A program made the position numbers and the translations under genes. From Alkalihalobacillus sp. LMS6 (GTDB lineage Bacteria; Bacillota; Bacilli; Bacillales; Bacillaceae_D): a DNA stretch of 64,000 nucleotides. The stretch is from contig NZ_CP093302.1 in the NCBI RefSeq assembly GCF_024362765.1, positions 2,355,564-2,419,563 of the forward strand. Reading direction: 5' to 3'. This document shows positions 26,356 through 35,698 of this stretch, in pieces. The notes under the pieces were generated by a model, which was not told the origin of the DNA, made no database searches, and saw nothing but the letters and a program-made list of their open reading frames with translations. How positions within the stretch are numbered: position 1 is the stretch's first letter; each line of letters begins with the position of its first letter.

Positions 26356-28644
26356 ATGCATATCGCACGTTATTTTAACCAACAAATTGACTTACACACT
26401 CTTGAACGTTCTGAGTGGAATAAATTGTATTTGGCAAGTAAACAAGGCAATCTTACTTGTACTTATTGTCAAGCTCCTATGCGCATGACGTTATTCATTC
26501 AAGATAAACCTTTATTTATTCATCCGGAACCCGTGAAGGATGCCTGTCGGAAAAATCAACTTGCATCCCCTCCAACAAAAGCACCAATAGAAAAGCCAAA
26601 AGAATTTGCTGGCTTTAGTCTACCGAAAAACAACCAAATTGGCGGAAACGAACAAACAGAAACGATTTGGAAAGAAGCGGAATCCTTAACTGGTCTGCAA
26701 TCGTTTCAACCAGATACAGAGCAAACGCACGACCATGATTCATACAGATCGACACTAGAGGCAGCCTCATTAACCTTTAATCAAGAACAATGGAACAGTA
26801 TAAAAAAAATTGATGGTCCATTACTTATTCTCGCAGGTGCAGGAAGCGGAAAAACCCGTGTAATCACTGCAAGAGCCGCTTATATGTTAACCGAGCTCAA
26901 TATCCCAATAAACCGAATGGCCCTTGTCACCTTTACGTCTAAAGCTGCAAAAGAAATGAAAGAACGCATGATGCTCTACCCAAATATTACGAGAAAAATG
27001 GGTGAGCAATTATTGATCCGCACGTTCCATAGTCTTTTCTTACAAATGCTCAAACATCATCAGCCTGATCAATGGCACCACTCTCGGTTACTCCAATCCC
27101 CTCTGCCGCTAATTAAGCAGATTGGATTAAGCTTCGGCTACGACGAAAACGAATTTGCATACGATTCAGCCATCACACAAATTAGCTATTGGAAGAACCA
27201 TATGCTGCAGCCAGATGACGTGACAACAAAAACAGACTTTGAAAAAAAAGTGAAATCCATTTATGTGACTTATGAAGAAGAAAAACAGCGTCAGACGCGT
27301 TATGACTTCGACGATATTTTATTAGGGTGCTTTCAGTTGCTTAGAGAAAACCCGCCTTTACTTGAGCGATATCAAGAACGATTTACTTATTTATCCGTTG
27401 ACGAGTTTCAAGACATTAATCTTCTTCAATTTGAAATTGTCCGCATGCTGTCTGCAAAACAGCGGAACTTATGTGTGGTTGGCGATGACGATCAGTCCAT
27501 CTATGCTTTTCGAGGGAGTGACCCTCACTTCATTCAACAATTTACGTCCTATTATCCTAATGCGACTGTTGTTTCATTAGAGCAAAATTATCGTTCCACA
27601 CACGAAATTATTGCTTCTGCAAATACTGTCATTAAAAAAAATTCAAGTCGTCTGCAAAAAACCTTGCACGCACAGCGAAGTGAAGCGAAGCAAAAGCCAT
27701 TATTGTTTTATCCTTATAATGAAGAAGAAGAAGCATCCATTATCGTTGAAGAGATTCTTCGCAAACAATCAGATGGACAAGTCATTGATGACATTGCTAT
27801 TTTGTTTCGGACAACAGCGTCTGTTCGAGCGTTACTAGAACGACTCATTGACGCTGACATTCCTTTTTTAATGGATCAATCGATAGGGACCTTTTATGAG
27901 AAACCCATAGTCAAAAAGGCTCTCGCTTTTTTACGGCTCGCTCTCTATGAAGACCACGTTGAAGCAGCGCCCTATGCCTTGCAAGCACTTTTCTTAAAAG
28001 CAGACAAGCAGCGTGAACTTTTCGAATTACAGCAACAGCGCGGTTGTACGTTACTAGAAGCTTTTCCCTTTTTAACGAATACACAACCCTTTCAGAAAAA
28101 AAAGTTGCAGCAACTCCCTGGGTTATGTCGTAGATTAACGGTTCTTACGCCAATTCAAGCATTAGAGAGTATTGAGCAAGATATCGGTTTTAAAGATACC
28201 TTAAAAAAACAAGCACAAGAAGGCAATCAGCTTGATAAAGGCAGTGACGCATTTAAACAGTTAAAAGCGCTTGCCCGTCAACATGAGACAGTCGCTTCAT
28301 TTCTACACTATATTGATGCGATGACGCAAAAAGTAAATGAACATAAGCAGTCAACAAATAAAAAAGGCGTTCGTCTGTTAACCATTCACCGTGCAAAAGG
28401 ACTTGAATTCGAACAAGTTTTTGTGATCGGTTGCGTTGACCGCTCCCTTCCTCACGATTATGCACTTGACGCTTTAAAAGATGGAGATGAGGGACCGCTT
28501 CAAGAGGAAAGACGATTAATGTATGTTGCGATGACTCGTGCAAAATCCTTTCTTTATTTGTCCGCCCCTCTTTATTACTTTGAACATAAAAGCTTTGTCT
28601 CACGCTTTTTGCTTCCGCTATTACAAAGTCGTTCACGCTCGTGA
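26356..28644 (+). CDS. yjcD: UvrD-like DNA helicase with N-terminal Cys domain
   Basis: 762 aa superfamily 1 helicase. Residues 1-130 hold a possible zinc site (CTYCQAPMRM...HPEPVKDAC), like the head of CoiA. The helicase core has Q-motif LTFNQEQWNSI, Walker A LAGAGSGKTRVITARAAYM, FTSKAAKEMKERM, DEFQD in LSVDEFQDINLLQFE, GDDDQSIYAFRGSD, LTIHRAKGLEFEQVFV and VAMTRAKSFLYL. Length and head domain match B. subtilis YjcD rather than PcrA. Start at ATG 26356 with GAAAGGAG. Marks the left border of the glycosylation island. Confidence 0.9.
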   Translation: MHIARYFNQQIDLHTLERSEWNKLYLASKQGNLTCTYCQAPMRMTLFIQDKPLFIHPEPVKDACRKNQLASPPTKAPIEKPKEFAGFSLPKNNQIGGNEQTETIWKEAESLTGLQSFQPDTEQTHDHDSYRSTLEAASLTFNQEQWNSIKKIDGPLLILAGAGSGKTRVITARAAYMLTELNIPINRMALVTFTSKAAKEMKERMMLYPNITRKMGEQLLIRTFHSLFLQMLKHHQPDQWHHSRLLQSPLPLIKQIGLSFGYDENEFAYDSAITQISYWKNHMLQPDDVTTKTDFEKKVKSIYVTYEEEKQRQTRYDFDDILLGCFQLLRENPPLLERYQERFTYLSVDEFQDINLLQFEIVRMLSAKQRNLCVVGDDDQSIYAFRGSDPHFIQQFTSYYPNATVVSLEQNYRSTHEIIASANTVIKKNSSRLQKTLHAQRSEAKQKPLLFYPYNEEEEASIIVEEILRKQSDGQVIDDIAILFRTTASVRALLERLIDADIPFLMDQSIGTFYEKPIVKKALAFLRLALYEDHVEAAPYALQALFLKADKQRELFELQQQRGCTLLEAFPFLTNTQPFQKKKLQQLPGLCRRLTVLTPIQALESIEQDIGFKDTLKKQAQEGNQLDKGSDAFKQLKALARQHETVASFLHYIDAMTQKVNEHKQSTNKKGVRLLTIHRAKGLEFEQVFVIGCVDRSLPHDYALDALKDGDEGPLQEERRLMYVAMTRAKSFLYLSAPLYYFEHKSFVSRFLLPLLQSRSRS

Positions 28645-28683
28645 GCGGCTTTTTTCCTCAGGACTAGTACAACCTTTTCATGA

Positions 28684-28692
28684 CATAGAGTA
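28684..28692 (+). promoter_or_regulatory. Sigma-K-like -10 element before the 28728 gene
   Basis: CATAGAGTA fits CATANNNTA; no AC dinucleotide sits at 16-17 nt upstream, so only the -10 half matches. 36 nt before the start codon. Confidence 0.35.
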
Positions 28693-28727
28693 CTAAAGGA
28701 CATGAACATGGAAAGGTGGCAAGGCAA

Positions 28728-30110
28728 ATGAGACGAAAAACGAGTATCGTGATTTTAACCTACAATCAGTGGGCGTTAACAAAGATGTGTTTAGAAAGTC
28801 TCTTTACTCACACGAATCCAGAAGAGATTGAAGTGATTGTCATTGATAATGGTTCAACCGATGACACGGTAGCCCATCTTACAAAAGAGTCACGAATCAT
28901 CTTCGTGGCAAATGAAAGCAATCAAGGTTTCGCAAAAGCTTGTAATCAAGGCGCTGAACTTGCTACTGGGAATGAGGTTTTGTTTTTAAACAACGATACC
29001 ATTGTGACAAAAGAATGGTTAACACGAATGAGGAAAATTCTTGATTCTGATCAAAAAATAGGCTTAGTAGGTCCAATGAGTAACTATGTAAGTGGTGAAC
29101 AGCTTATTCAAGATCCCTACCATTCACTAGAAGAAATTGAGGCCTACGTTGAAACAAGACACAAACGTTTCCATGAAAAAAAAGCATACGTTATGCGGTT
29201 AGTGGGCTTTTGTCTACTCGTAAGAAAAAAGGTATTAGAAGATATTGGCGGATTTGATGAACGTTTCGAAATCGGCTCTTTTGAAGACGATGATTTTTGT
29301 TTAAGAGCCGTGCAGTCCGGCTACCGATTAGCGATTGCTTTAGATGTCCATGTTCATCATCATGGTCATGCAACGTTTACCGGTAGCCCTGAAATTAATT
29401 TTAATCAAACGTATTTGGATAACTATCAGCGCTACGTTCAAAAATGGGGAGAAGATCTTTCCTACTTTATGCACGGTAGACCTGAACTTGTACAACTTGT
29501 CCCGCAAGATGCCAAGCAGATACTCGATATCGGCTGTGGTGCTGGCGCTACTGGTTTGCAGCTTATCAACCGTCAAAATAGTGAACTTGTAGGCGTGGAA
29601 GGAAATGAAAAAATGGCACAGATCGCTCGTAGTTATTACAAAGCTGTCTATGCCATTAATCTTGACGAAACAGTCCCGCCTTTAAAGCAAGAGTCCTTTG
29701 ATGTCATTCTATTTGCAGATATCCTTGAACATTTAAAAGACCCATGGAAAATCGTTCAACAGTATGCAGCCTTTTTAAAAAAAGGCGGCGCCATCATCGC
29801 AAGTATTCCGAATATTGGTCATGCAGAAGCTCTTTTACCGCTCTTATCAGGTCGCTTTGACTATCGAGACGCTGGCATTCTCGATAAAACGCATTTACGC
29901 TTTTTCACACCACAAACGTTGTATACGTTATTTCCAACTGATCAGTTTTCAATCCGGCAACAATTTTCAACCCATGTGCCAATTGACGCAAAAGTAAGTA
30001 CGTTTTTTAATGAAGTTAGCTTACTCGGCAAAAAATTCGATTTTGATTTAGATGGACTTACAGACGCGATTCGAACGTACCAATCAGTCGTTTTGTTCAA
30101 GAAGCTTTAA
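28728..30110 (+). CDS. Glycosyltransferase family 2 fused to SAM methyltransferase
   Basis: 460 aa with two domains. Residues about 1-250: GT2 fold with TSIVILTYNQ, VIDNGSTDDT, FLNNDTIV (DxD-like NDT) and the acceptor region EDDDFCLRA. Residues about 260-440: class I methyltransferase with ILDIGCGAGATGLQL (SAM motif I), FDVILFADILEHLKDPW and GGAIIASIPNIGH. ATG at 28728 has AAGGTGG upstream. Likely adds and methylates a sugar on a spore-surface glycan (inference from island). 3' end overlaps the convergent gene by 27 nt. Confidence 0.88.
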   Translation: MRRKTSIVILTYNQWALTKMCLESLFTHTNPEEIEVIVIDNGSTDDTVAHLTKESRIIFVANESNQGFAKACNQGAELATGNEVLFLNNDTIVTKEWLTRMRKILDSDQKIGLVGPMSNYVSGEQLIQDPYHSLEEIEAYVETRHKRFHEKKAYVMRLVGFCLLVRKKVLEDIGGFDERFEIGSFEDDDFCLRAVQSGYRLAIALDVHVHHHGHATFTGSPEINFNQTYLDNYQRYVQKWGEDLSYFMHGRPELVQLVPQDAKQILDIGCGAGATGLQLINRQNSELVGVEGNEKMAQIARSYYKAVYAINLDETVPPLKQESFDVILFADILEHLKDPWKIVQQYAAFLKKGGAIIASIPNIGHAEALLPLLSGRFDYRDAGILDKTHLRFFTPQTLYTLFPTDQFSIRQQFSTHVPIDAKVSTFFNEVSLLGKKFDFDLDGLTDAIRTYQSVVLFKKL

Positions 30111-31172
30111 TTGCTCTTTGAAATACGTACGATTGTACTCAATCCGACTGTCATTCGGTAAATACGTTGCAGCTTGTTCATTATGCTCATTTCCTTTTTC
30201 AACCATGCCAAGTTTATCATAGCTAACCGCAAGCTGTAGGTGCGGAATCCACGTCTCACAAGCAACATTTTGAAAGTAAGCATTTTCTTCTTTATTTGCA
30301 ATTGCTAGCTCATACCAAAAAGTCGCTTCTGCAAATGCTTGCTTTTCTAAAAATAAATGTCCGATTCGACAGCATGTTTCCGGTTTTGGTTTTCCGTATT
30401 CTAATGCACGAAACACCCATTCTTTCGCTTGTTTTGGCACGCCTAAATTTAAATAACAATCGGACAGTTTGTGACACGTTCGAATGAGATCTTCGGACCA
30501 CCCTTTTTCCGTCTTAACAAACTTCAAATAATACTCAATCGCATCTTCAAATCGCCTGTGGTCCGTTAACTCATTTGCATAATATAATAAGTCCCTTGGT
30601 GTAAACGTTTCTCCAGATGCTTTCATTTGCTCATAAATATCTAAGTTTCGCGTAAGATCGTGCCCATCGTCAACACTTAAATGCGTAACAGCAATGTCAC
30701 TATGGTAGAGTTCGCCGAATACTTCAAGATACTCATGAACGGCTCCATGCCAGACAAACCCACGGTCTTTCCTTACAATTCGAAACCGTCTTATACTTGA
30801 ACTAGGACGACCACTTTCGTCAAAAGCTAAATGATAATCCATGGATACCGCATCGACTTTTTTAGGGAGCGTTGATTTTAAGTGAATGAGTTTTTTTACA
30901 TCGTCTTCTTTTAAGACATCATCGGCATCGAGCCACATCACATATGGTTTTGTCGCATAGGAAAATGCTTGATTACGCGCTTTTGCAAAGTGATTGACCC
31001 ATTTAAAATCAAACACGTGGTCCGTAAAAGTCGACGCGATTTCTTTTGTTCGGTCGGTTGAGCCTGTATCCAAAATAACAATTTCGTCCACCGCTTCTTT
31101 TACGCTTTCCAAACAACGCGCTAAAACTTGTTCCTCGTCTTTTACAATCAAACACAAACTGATTTCAATCAC
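30084..31172 (-). CDS. Glycosyltransferase family 2 with C-terminal TPR-like repeats
   Basis: 362 aa. GT2 domain (1-200): SLCLIVKDEEQVLARCLES, ILDTGSTDRTKEIA, the DxD motif VMWLDADDVL and DRGFVWHGAVHEYLE. The C-terminal third is helical repeat (YYLKFVKTEKGW..., KLSDCYLNLGVPKQAKEW..., RIGHLFLEKQAFAEATFWYE), like TPR. Such SunS-like glycosyltransferases act on proteins or glycans. GTG at 31172 preferred because of GGAGGTGG upstream. Second gene of the 32836-30084 operon. Confidence 0.88.
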   Translation of the reverse strand: MIEISLCLIVKDEEQVLARCLESVKEAVDEIVILDTGSTDRTKEIASTFTDHVFDFKWVNHFAKARNQAFSYATKPYVMWLDADDVLKEDDVKKLIHLKSTLPKKVDAVSMDYHLAFDESGRPSSSIRRFRIVRKDRGFVWHGAVHEYLEVFGELYHSDIAVTHLSVDDGHDLTRNLDIYEQMKASGETFTPRDLLYYANELTDHRRFEDAIEYYLKFVKTEKGWSEDLIRTCHKLSDCYLNLGVPKQAKEWVFRALEYGKPKPETCCRIGHLFLEKQAFAEATFWYELAIANKEENAYFQNVACETWIPHLQLAVSYDKLGMVEKGNEHNEQAATYLPNDSRIEYNRTYFKEQLKLLEQND

Positions 31173-31195
31173 GTGCACCACCTCCACAGCCCAGT

Positions 31196-32836
31196 TTATG
31201 TGCGCTCAGGCTGTGTTGTGCCTGTATGAATATAGGACACGCTTGCTTTTTTCACCTGTACTTGCTTTAAACAGTCAGCAAATGATAATGATGGTAAGAG
31301 TTCCCGCCTTCTTCCTTCATCCGTAAATCCACCACGTCGATTCGTTTTTAAAAATAAATGGTTAAATCCATTAAGCAAATCACGGAGCAAATCCTGCTGT
31401 TTGTTTTGCAAGTAGGCACGCACATCTACTTTCGCACCCTTTACGACAGGCACTTGATCGACAAAAAGATCAATTTGAAGGTTTTCAGGCGAACGTACCT
31501 CGCATGCGAACGATGTCGGCAACAAAAACGGTGGGAGGAGCACACTTGATAAATGAATGTTTACAGATGGATTTAACATCGTTACAAGTTGTTGTCCTTT
31601 AAAAAAACTGTCCATTTGTTCAAGCGTTGTAAAATGGTCTTCTTGATCATTCACAATGAAAGCATCAGGATTAGCCGTTGCTTGGTCGACGAATTGAGCG
31701 ATCTGATAAACCGCTAGCGGGATGAAGCCATGATGATACAGACAAAACTGCCCTCTAGCTAAATAGCGGCCCATTTCATAAGCATGGCCCAGCTTATCGC
31801 TATTCGTTAGCCGAATATACGGCTGCTTCATTTGTTGAAATTGCCAGCATAGAACGGAACACTCTTCTACAACAATGGGAATCACTTCAATCGTTTCATT
31901 ACGCTGTAATTGAGCGATCGTGGTCACCATGCTTGGGTCGTATGACTGATCGAAATAAACAATGAAAGAGACTGGTTTTTCTTCATGCCCACTCCACCAT
32001 TGTTCTCGACAATGGTTTCGATCGCTTTCGCTATAGCTGATCTCCGTTTCTATAACCGGCTGACTCGCTTCGCTAACATAGTAAGCAATTGCTTCTAGCG
32101 CATCTCCTTGCATCCTTTGCATGGCGAGAGATAGAATCTCCGTTCCTCTAGCGACATGGTTCTTTCTTGGCTTATTCATTTTTAATACATCGATGGCATA
32201 AGGTGAATTTACTTTTTTCGTTTTTTCTAAACAGACGCTCGTCGCTAGCATCGGATTTGCAAATGCGCTCACCCCCATATTTTCTTTTAAAGAATGACTA
32301 ATAGCATGAGGAATGGTTAATAGATTTTCTGCTCTTAAATCGGATCGTCCTTGCACTTCATTTAGAAAATAACGTGCTGCAGAGATTGTATCCGCTTTTT
32401 CATAATGGGTAATCCAATCAATTGAGTTTATGCTAGCATCCTCGCCTTGTTCAATCGCTTTAATAAACGGGAGGTATTGCTCCGCTTTTATAATGATATC
32501 GGCGTCTGTTATTAAATAAATATCTGCCTGGGCCTCCTTCAAACCAATTGCTCGACCAACATCGTTTCCGAGTGGATATTGATAGTGGACAACTCTCGCT
32601 CCTTTAGACTGGGCAATCGCTGCGGTTTGATCTGTCGACCCGTTTACCACGACAATAAGGTCATCCGGTTCTAGCCGATTAATTTCATCAAGCACGCCCC
32701 CAAGTGTATCCTCTTCGTTCATTGCTGGAACGATTACCGCTAATCGAAACGAGCGATTTCGGTGCACCGGTCGCTTTTTTTCTGTATGCACTTGCTTTTG
32801 ATACGCACGTTGAGTTTTGCGCTGAAAATATTGCAT
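31196..32836 (-). CDS. Glycosyltransferase family 2 with unassigned C-terminal domain
   Basis: 546 aa. Residues about 28-270 are GT2: LAVIVPAMNEEDTLGGVLDEI, IVVVNGSTDQT, and DxD in LITDADIII. Residues about 290-546 (SFIVYFDQSYDPSMVTTIAQLQ... onward) are not recognised; strand-helix alternation suggests a second, degenerate transferase-like fold without an obvious DxD. Basic N-terminus, no membrane segment. ATG follows AAAGGAG. 23 nt ahead of the GT2-TPR gene, so co-transcribed. Confidence 0.82.
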   Translation of the reverse strand: MQYFQRKTQRAYQKQVHTEKKRPVHRNRSFRLAVIVPAMNEEDTLGGVLDEINRLEPDDLIVVVNGSTDQTAAIAQSKGARVVHYQYPLGNDVGRAIGLKEAQADIYLITDADIIIKAEQYLPFIKAIEQGEDASINSIDWITHYEKADTISAARYFLNEVQGRSDLRAENLLTIPHAISHSLKENMGVSAFANPMLATSVCLEKTKKVNSPYAIDVLKMNKPRKNHVARGTEILSLAMQRMQGDALEAIAYYVSEASQPVIETEISYSESDRNHCREQWWSGHEEKPVSFIVYFDQSYDPSMVTTIAQLQRNETIEVIPIVVEECSVLCWQFQQMKQPYIRLTNSDKLGHAYEMGRYLARGQFCLYHHGFIPLAVYQIAQFVDQATANPDAFIVNDQEDHFTTLEQMDSFFKGQQLVTMLNPSVNIHLSSVLLPPFLLPTSFACEVRSPENLQIDLFVDQVPVVKGAKVDVRAYLQNKQQDLLRDLLNGFNHLFLKTNRRGGFTDEGRRRELLPSLSFADCLKQVQVKKASVSYIHTGTTQPERT

Positions 32837-32923
32837 TTGTCAGCTCCTTTCTTCTTTTTTCATCATGATTAACATCGTTCTTTCATATGGTTATAGAAAA
32901 GCTAGTTGAGAGGACTGAACGCT

Positions 32924-33355
32924 ATGTCATCATCCACTTCACGACTTACACCCGTACAGCTTCATCAACGGTTAATTCATGCAGAATCAGAAATTACTCG
33001 ATTAACGAAAGAGCTTAATCGCTATAAAAATGATTATCATTACAATATGATTGATGAGTTGCTAACGGAAAATGAAAAACTTCTTGAAGAAATTACTGCA
33101 TTGAAGCAACAGTCACATCCTCCTACTAAAAATGAGCCAGTCATGCCGAACTCCACTACACCTCACTCGACTCAGCAGAAAGAGACGTCTTCAAAGGTCA
33201 CTGAAACAAGTCGAACGACACTCCCAGCAGATGAGTCCATCTTTTTTTCAAGCAAAGCAAAACTTCCTGAACAAGAGGAGCAAGATTCGCCTGAAACAGA
33301 CGATCACACGACCAATTGGTTTTCTCGAAGCATAAAATCACGAACCAAGAAGTAA
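32924..33355 (+). CDS. Hypothetical coiled-coil protein, 143 aa
   Basis: Unrecognised. Residues about 12-70 form a heptad-rich coiled coil (LIHAESEITRLTKELNRYK...IDELLTENEKLLEEITALKQQ), followed by a hydrophilic Ser/Thr/Pro/Glu-rich tail, a possible glycan acceptor region, and a basic end (SIKSRTKK). ATG at 32924 with GAGAGGA upstream. Divergent from the 32836 operon; its 3' end overlaps the convergent epimerase gene by 18 nt. The head resembles the start of the 36838 protein in style. Confidence 0.75.
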   Translation: MSSSTSRLTPVQLHQRLIHAESEITRLTKELNRYKNDYHYNMIDELLTENEKLLEEITALKQQSHPPTKNEPVMPNSTTPHSTQQKETSSKVTETSRTTLPADESIFFSSKAKLPEQEEQDSPETDDHTTNWFSRSIKSRTKK

Positions 33356-34300
33356 CCGATAGTAATCAATCGTCTCAGTTAACCCTTCCTTAAGAGGTGT
33401 TTGAGCATGATAATGTAACAACTGCTCCATTTTTTTTGTGCACGGTATACGTTTCTTCATGTCTTCAAAGCCACTTTCATAGACTTCTTTATAGGGGGTA
33501 AATTGAATCTCTGATTTACTATTAGTTAGGTCAATAATGACTTTTGCAAGTTGTAAAATCGACATTTCATTAGCAGAACCAACGTTTATTACTTCCCCAT
33601 TACACGTATGATTTACGGCAAACCGTGTTGCCGCAACAGTATCTTTCACATACGTAAAGCACCTTGACTGTAACCCGTCACCATGTACGTACAGAGGGGA
33701 ATTCCGCAAGGCAGCAGTGATGAAAATGGGAATAACCCCTCCATATAAACCTGACTTCGCCCGAGGTCCGTATGCATTGAAGTACCGTAAAATCGTGACG
33801 GGTAGCCCTTTTTTTGCTGCCGCTAAAAACATATGCTCTTCTAAAGCCTTCACCGTTGCATAGCACCAGCGATGTGTACAGGTTGCGCCTAATAATCTGT
33901 CCCCGTCCTCTTGATACGGAATGGCTTCACTTTTTCCGTACACTTCAGAAGTAGAGGCAAATACGACTTTTTTCTTAAATTTCAACGCCTTATTTAATAC
34001 AACTTGAGCAGGGATTAAGTTACCATTAATAATAAAATCAGGTTCTTCAACACAGCGCTTTACACTTAAAGAGGCAGCTAAATGAAACACAACATCTGCC
34101 CAACCAACCCACTTCTCCATTACTGCCTCATCTTCTACTTTCCCATGGACGAAATTAAAATTCGCCGATCGCTTGAACTGATTCATAACAGAGTCAGTAT
34201 TATCTTGATCAATCACACAAACCTGAAAGCCTTCCGCTAGAAGCAGCTCTGTTAAATGAGAGCCAATAAAACCAATTCCTCCGGTCACTAAAATATTCAT
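33338..34300 (-). CDS. NAD-dependent nucleotide-sugar epimerase/dehydratase
   Basis: 320 aa extended SDR. Rossmann motif TGGIGFIGSH, catalytic FASTSEVYGKS (Ser) and YATVK (Tyr-x3-Lys), and substrate-region RYFNAYGPRAKSGLYGGVIPIF. Likely 4-epimerase or decarboxylase of a UDP-sugar (acid). ATG at 34300 preceded by AGGAGGAA, ten nt after the dehydrogenase gene, so the two form one operon. The pairing of such a dehydrogenase and epimerase resembles Vi-antigen TviB/TviC. Confidence 0.9.
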   Translation of the reverse strand: MNILVTGGIGFIGSHLTELLLAEGFQVCVIDQDNTDSVMNQFKRSANFNFVHGKVEDEAVMEKWVGWADVVFHLAASLSVKRCVEEPDFIINGNLIPAQVVLNKALKFKKKVVFASTSEVYGKSEAIPYQEDGDRLLGATCTHRWCYATVKALEEHMFLAAAKKGLPVTILRYFNAYGPRAKSGLYGGVIPIFITAALRNSPLYVHGDGLQSRCFTYVKDTVAATRFAVNHTCNGEVINVGSANEMSILQLAKVIIDLTNSKSEIQFTPYKEVYESGFEDMKKRIPCTKKMEQLLHYHAQTPLKEGLTETIDYYRLLLGS

Positions 34301-34310
34301 TCGTTTCCTC

Positions 34311-35564
34311 CTAAAGCGTAAAAAGATGCGGCGTGTTTCCATTTAGTCGATTTCTCGTGTCAAAGATCAATTGGCTATGCTGCATAATAAAGTCGTAATC
34401 CAATTGATCATGATCGGTCAAAAGGACAACTAGATCAAATGACGCCAATCCTTCTTTCGTTAAATCAATTGAATGGTACAGACGATCATTTAACGAGCAC
34501 ATTGAAACAAATGGATCATAATAAGAAATTTGACAGCCAGCTTGAATTAGCTGTTCCGCTACAACAATTGATTTTGATTCCCTCACATCTTTGCTATTTT
34601 TTTTGTAGCTTAAGCCGATCAGTAAGATGCTTTTTTGGTCAAGGGGGTGTATAAGCGAACGGACTCGATTGACAATATATTCAGGCTGCTCATCATTAAT
34701 CGCTTTAGCTACATCAATAAAATGAGTTGGACTTCCTGCTTGATTCGCCTTCCATTTTAAATAAAGGGGATCAACTGGTATGCAATGTCCACCTACTCCT
34801 GGACCAGGTCGATATCCTGAAAAGCCATATGGCTTTGTTTCGACAGCTTGCAAAACCTCCCAAATGTCCACATCAAGTTCATTACACACCCGTGCCATTT
34901 CATTAACGAACGAAAGGTTAATAAAGCGTTGCGCATTTTCAACCATCTTCACTGCCTCTGCGGTTCGTGTTGAACTCACTGGAATTAGTTCGTGAAACAA
35001 CGTCTCGTACAGGCGCTTTACTTCAGCTAAACAATTGGATGTTATCCCGCTAATGACTTTCGGCACATTCCTTAAATGAAACTTTTTATTCCCAGGGTCC
35101 AATCGCTCTGGCGAGTAGCCGATAAAAATGGTTTCTCCTACGACGAAGCCTCCCTGTTCAACAATCGGCACGACAATCTCTTCGGTTGTTCCAGGAAAGG
35201 TAGAACTTTCTAAAACCAGTAGCTGCCCTTCTTGTAAAAATGGCAGCATTTGATTTAAAGCAATTTGTACATAACAAAGGTTTGGCGATCCTGTGCTTGC
35301 TAAAGGGGTTGGTACACAGATAAGGATGACATCAACTTGATTGATTTCTTCATAAACAGTCGTTGCAACAAAAGGAAAGCTCATTAATTCAACGATGGCT
35401 TCATCTGTCATTTCGCTTAAATACGATTGACGCTGGTTTAATTGCGCGATTTTATTTTCATCATAATCAATGCCAATAACATCATGGCCTTTTTTACTGA
35501 ATTCGAATGCTAAAGGTAGCCCTACAAACCCTAAACCAATAATGGCAATTTTTTGTTTCTTCAT
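34311..35564 (-). CDS. UDP-sugar 6-dehydrogenase (UDP-HexNAc/UDP-Glc type)
   Basis: 417 aa. N-terminal NAD-binding GLGFVGLPLAFEFSKKGHDVIGID, central ESSTFPGTTEEIVVP, and the catalytic Cys loop GPGVGGHCIPVDPLYLKW. The loop form favours UDP-N-acetylhexosamine dehydrogenases (WecC/TviB group) over UDP-glucose dehydrogenase, but this is not certain. Makes a UDP-uronic acid for the island's transferases. Upstream of it lies a sigma-K-like promoter at 35610-35637. Confidence 0.9.
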   Translation of the reverse strand: MKKQKIAIIGLGFVGLPLAFEFSKKGHDVIGIDYDENKIAQLNQRQSYLSEMTDEAIVELMSFPFVATTVYEEINQVDVILICVPTPLASTGSPNLCYVQIALNQMLPFLQEGQLLVLESSTFPGTTEEIVVPIVEQGGFVVGETIFIGYSPERLDPGNKKFHLRNVPKVISGITSNCLAEVKRLYETLFHELIPVSSTRTAEAVKMVENAQRFINLSFVNEMARVCNELDVDIWEVLQAVETKPYGFSGYRPGPGVGGHCIPVDPLYLKWKANQAGSPTHFIDVAKAINDEQPEYIVNRVRSLIHPLDQKSILLIGLSYKKNSKDVRESKSIVVAEQLIQAGCQISYYDPFVSMCSLNDRLYHSIDLTKEGLASFDLVVLLTDHDQLDYDFIMQHSQLIFDTRNRLNGNTPHLFTL

Positions 35565-35609
35565 ATTAAACTCCTTTATTCATTCTCCCTACACATTTGC
35601 CTATTGGTT

Positions 35610-35637
35610 TACACTATTCATTTGAAAACCAAAATGT
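35610..35637 (-). promoter_or_regulatory. Candidate sigma-K promoter for the UDP-sugar dehydrogenase operon
   Basis: Minus strand: AC, 17 nt, AATAGTGTA, one mismatch to the consensus AC-N16/17-CATANNNTA; 46 nt before the start codon. Confidence 0.4.
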
Positions 35638-35649
35638 TCAGCAAAACAA

Positions 35650-35688
35650 AAACCCACACCAATCTATAGAATAGAATGGTGTGGGTTT
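35650..35688 (-). terminator. Terminator after the 36-aa ORF
   Basis: AAACCCACACCA / TGGTGTGGGTTT hairpin, T-rich on the minus-strand side. It separates the small ORF from the dehydrogenase operon. Confidence 0.85.
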
Positions 35689-35698
35689 ATAGATGAAC

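Noticed and set aside
28628-28658. Terminator after yjcD
   Set aside because: A GCTC/GAGC stem with a two-base loop cannot fold well, although T-rich sequence follows.
30084-31187. ATG/GTG starts upstream of 31172 for the GT2-TPR gene
   Set aside because: GTGs at 31187-31178 lie inside or before the GGAGGTGG ribosome site that serves the GTG at 31172.
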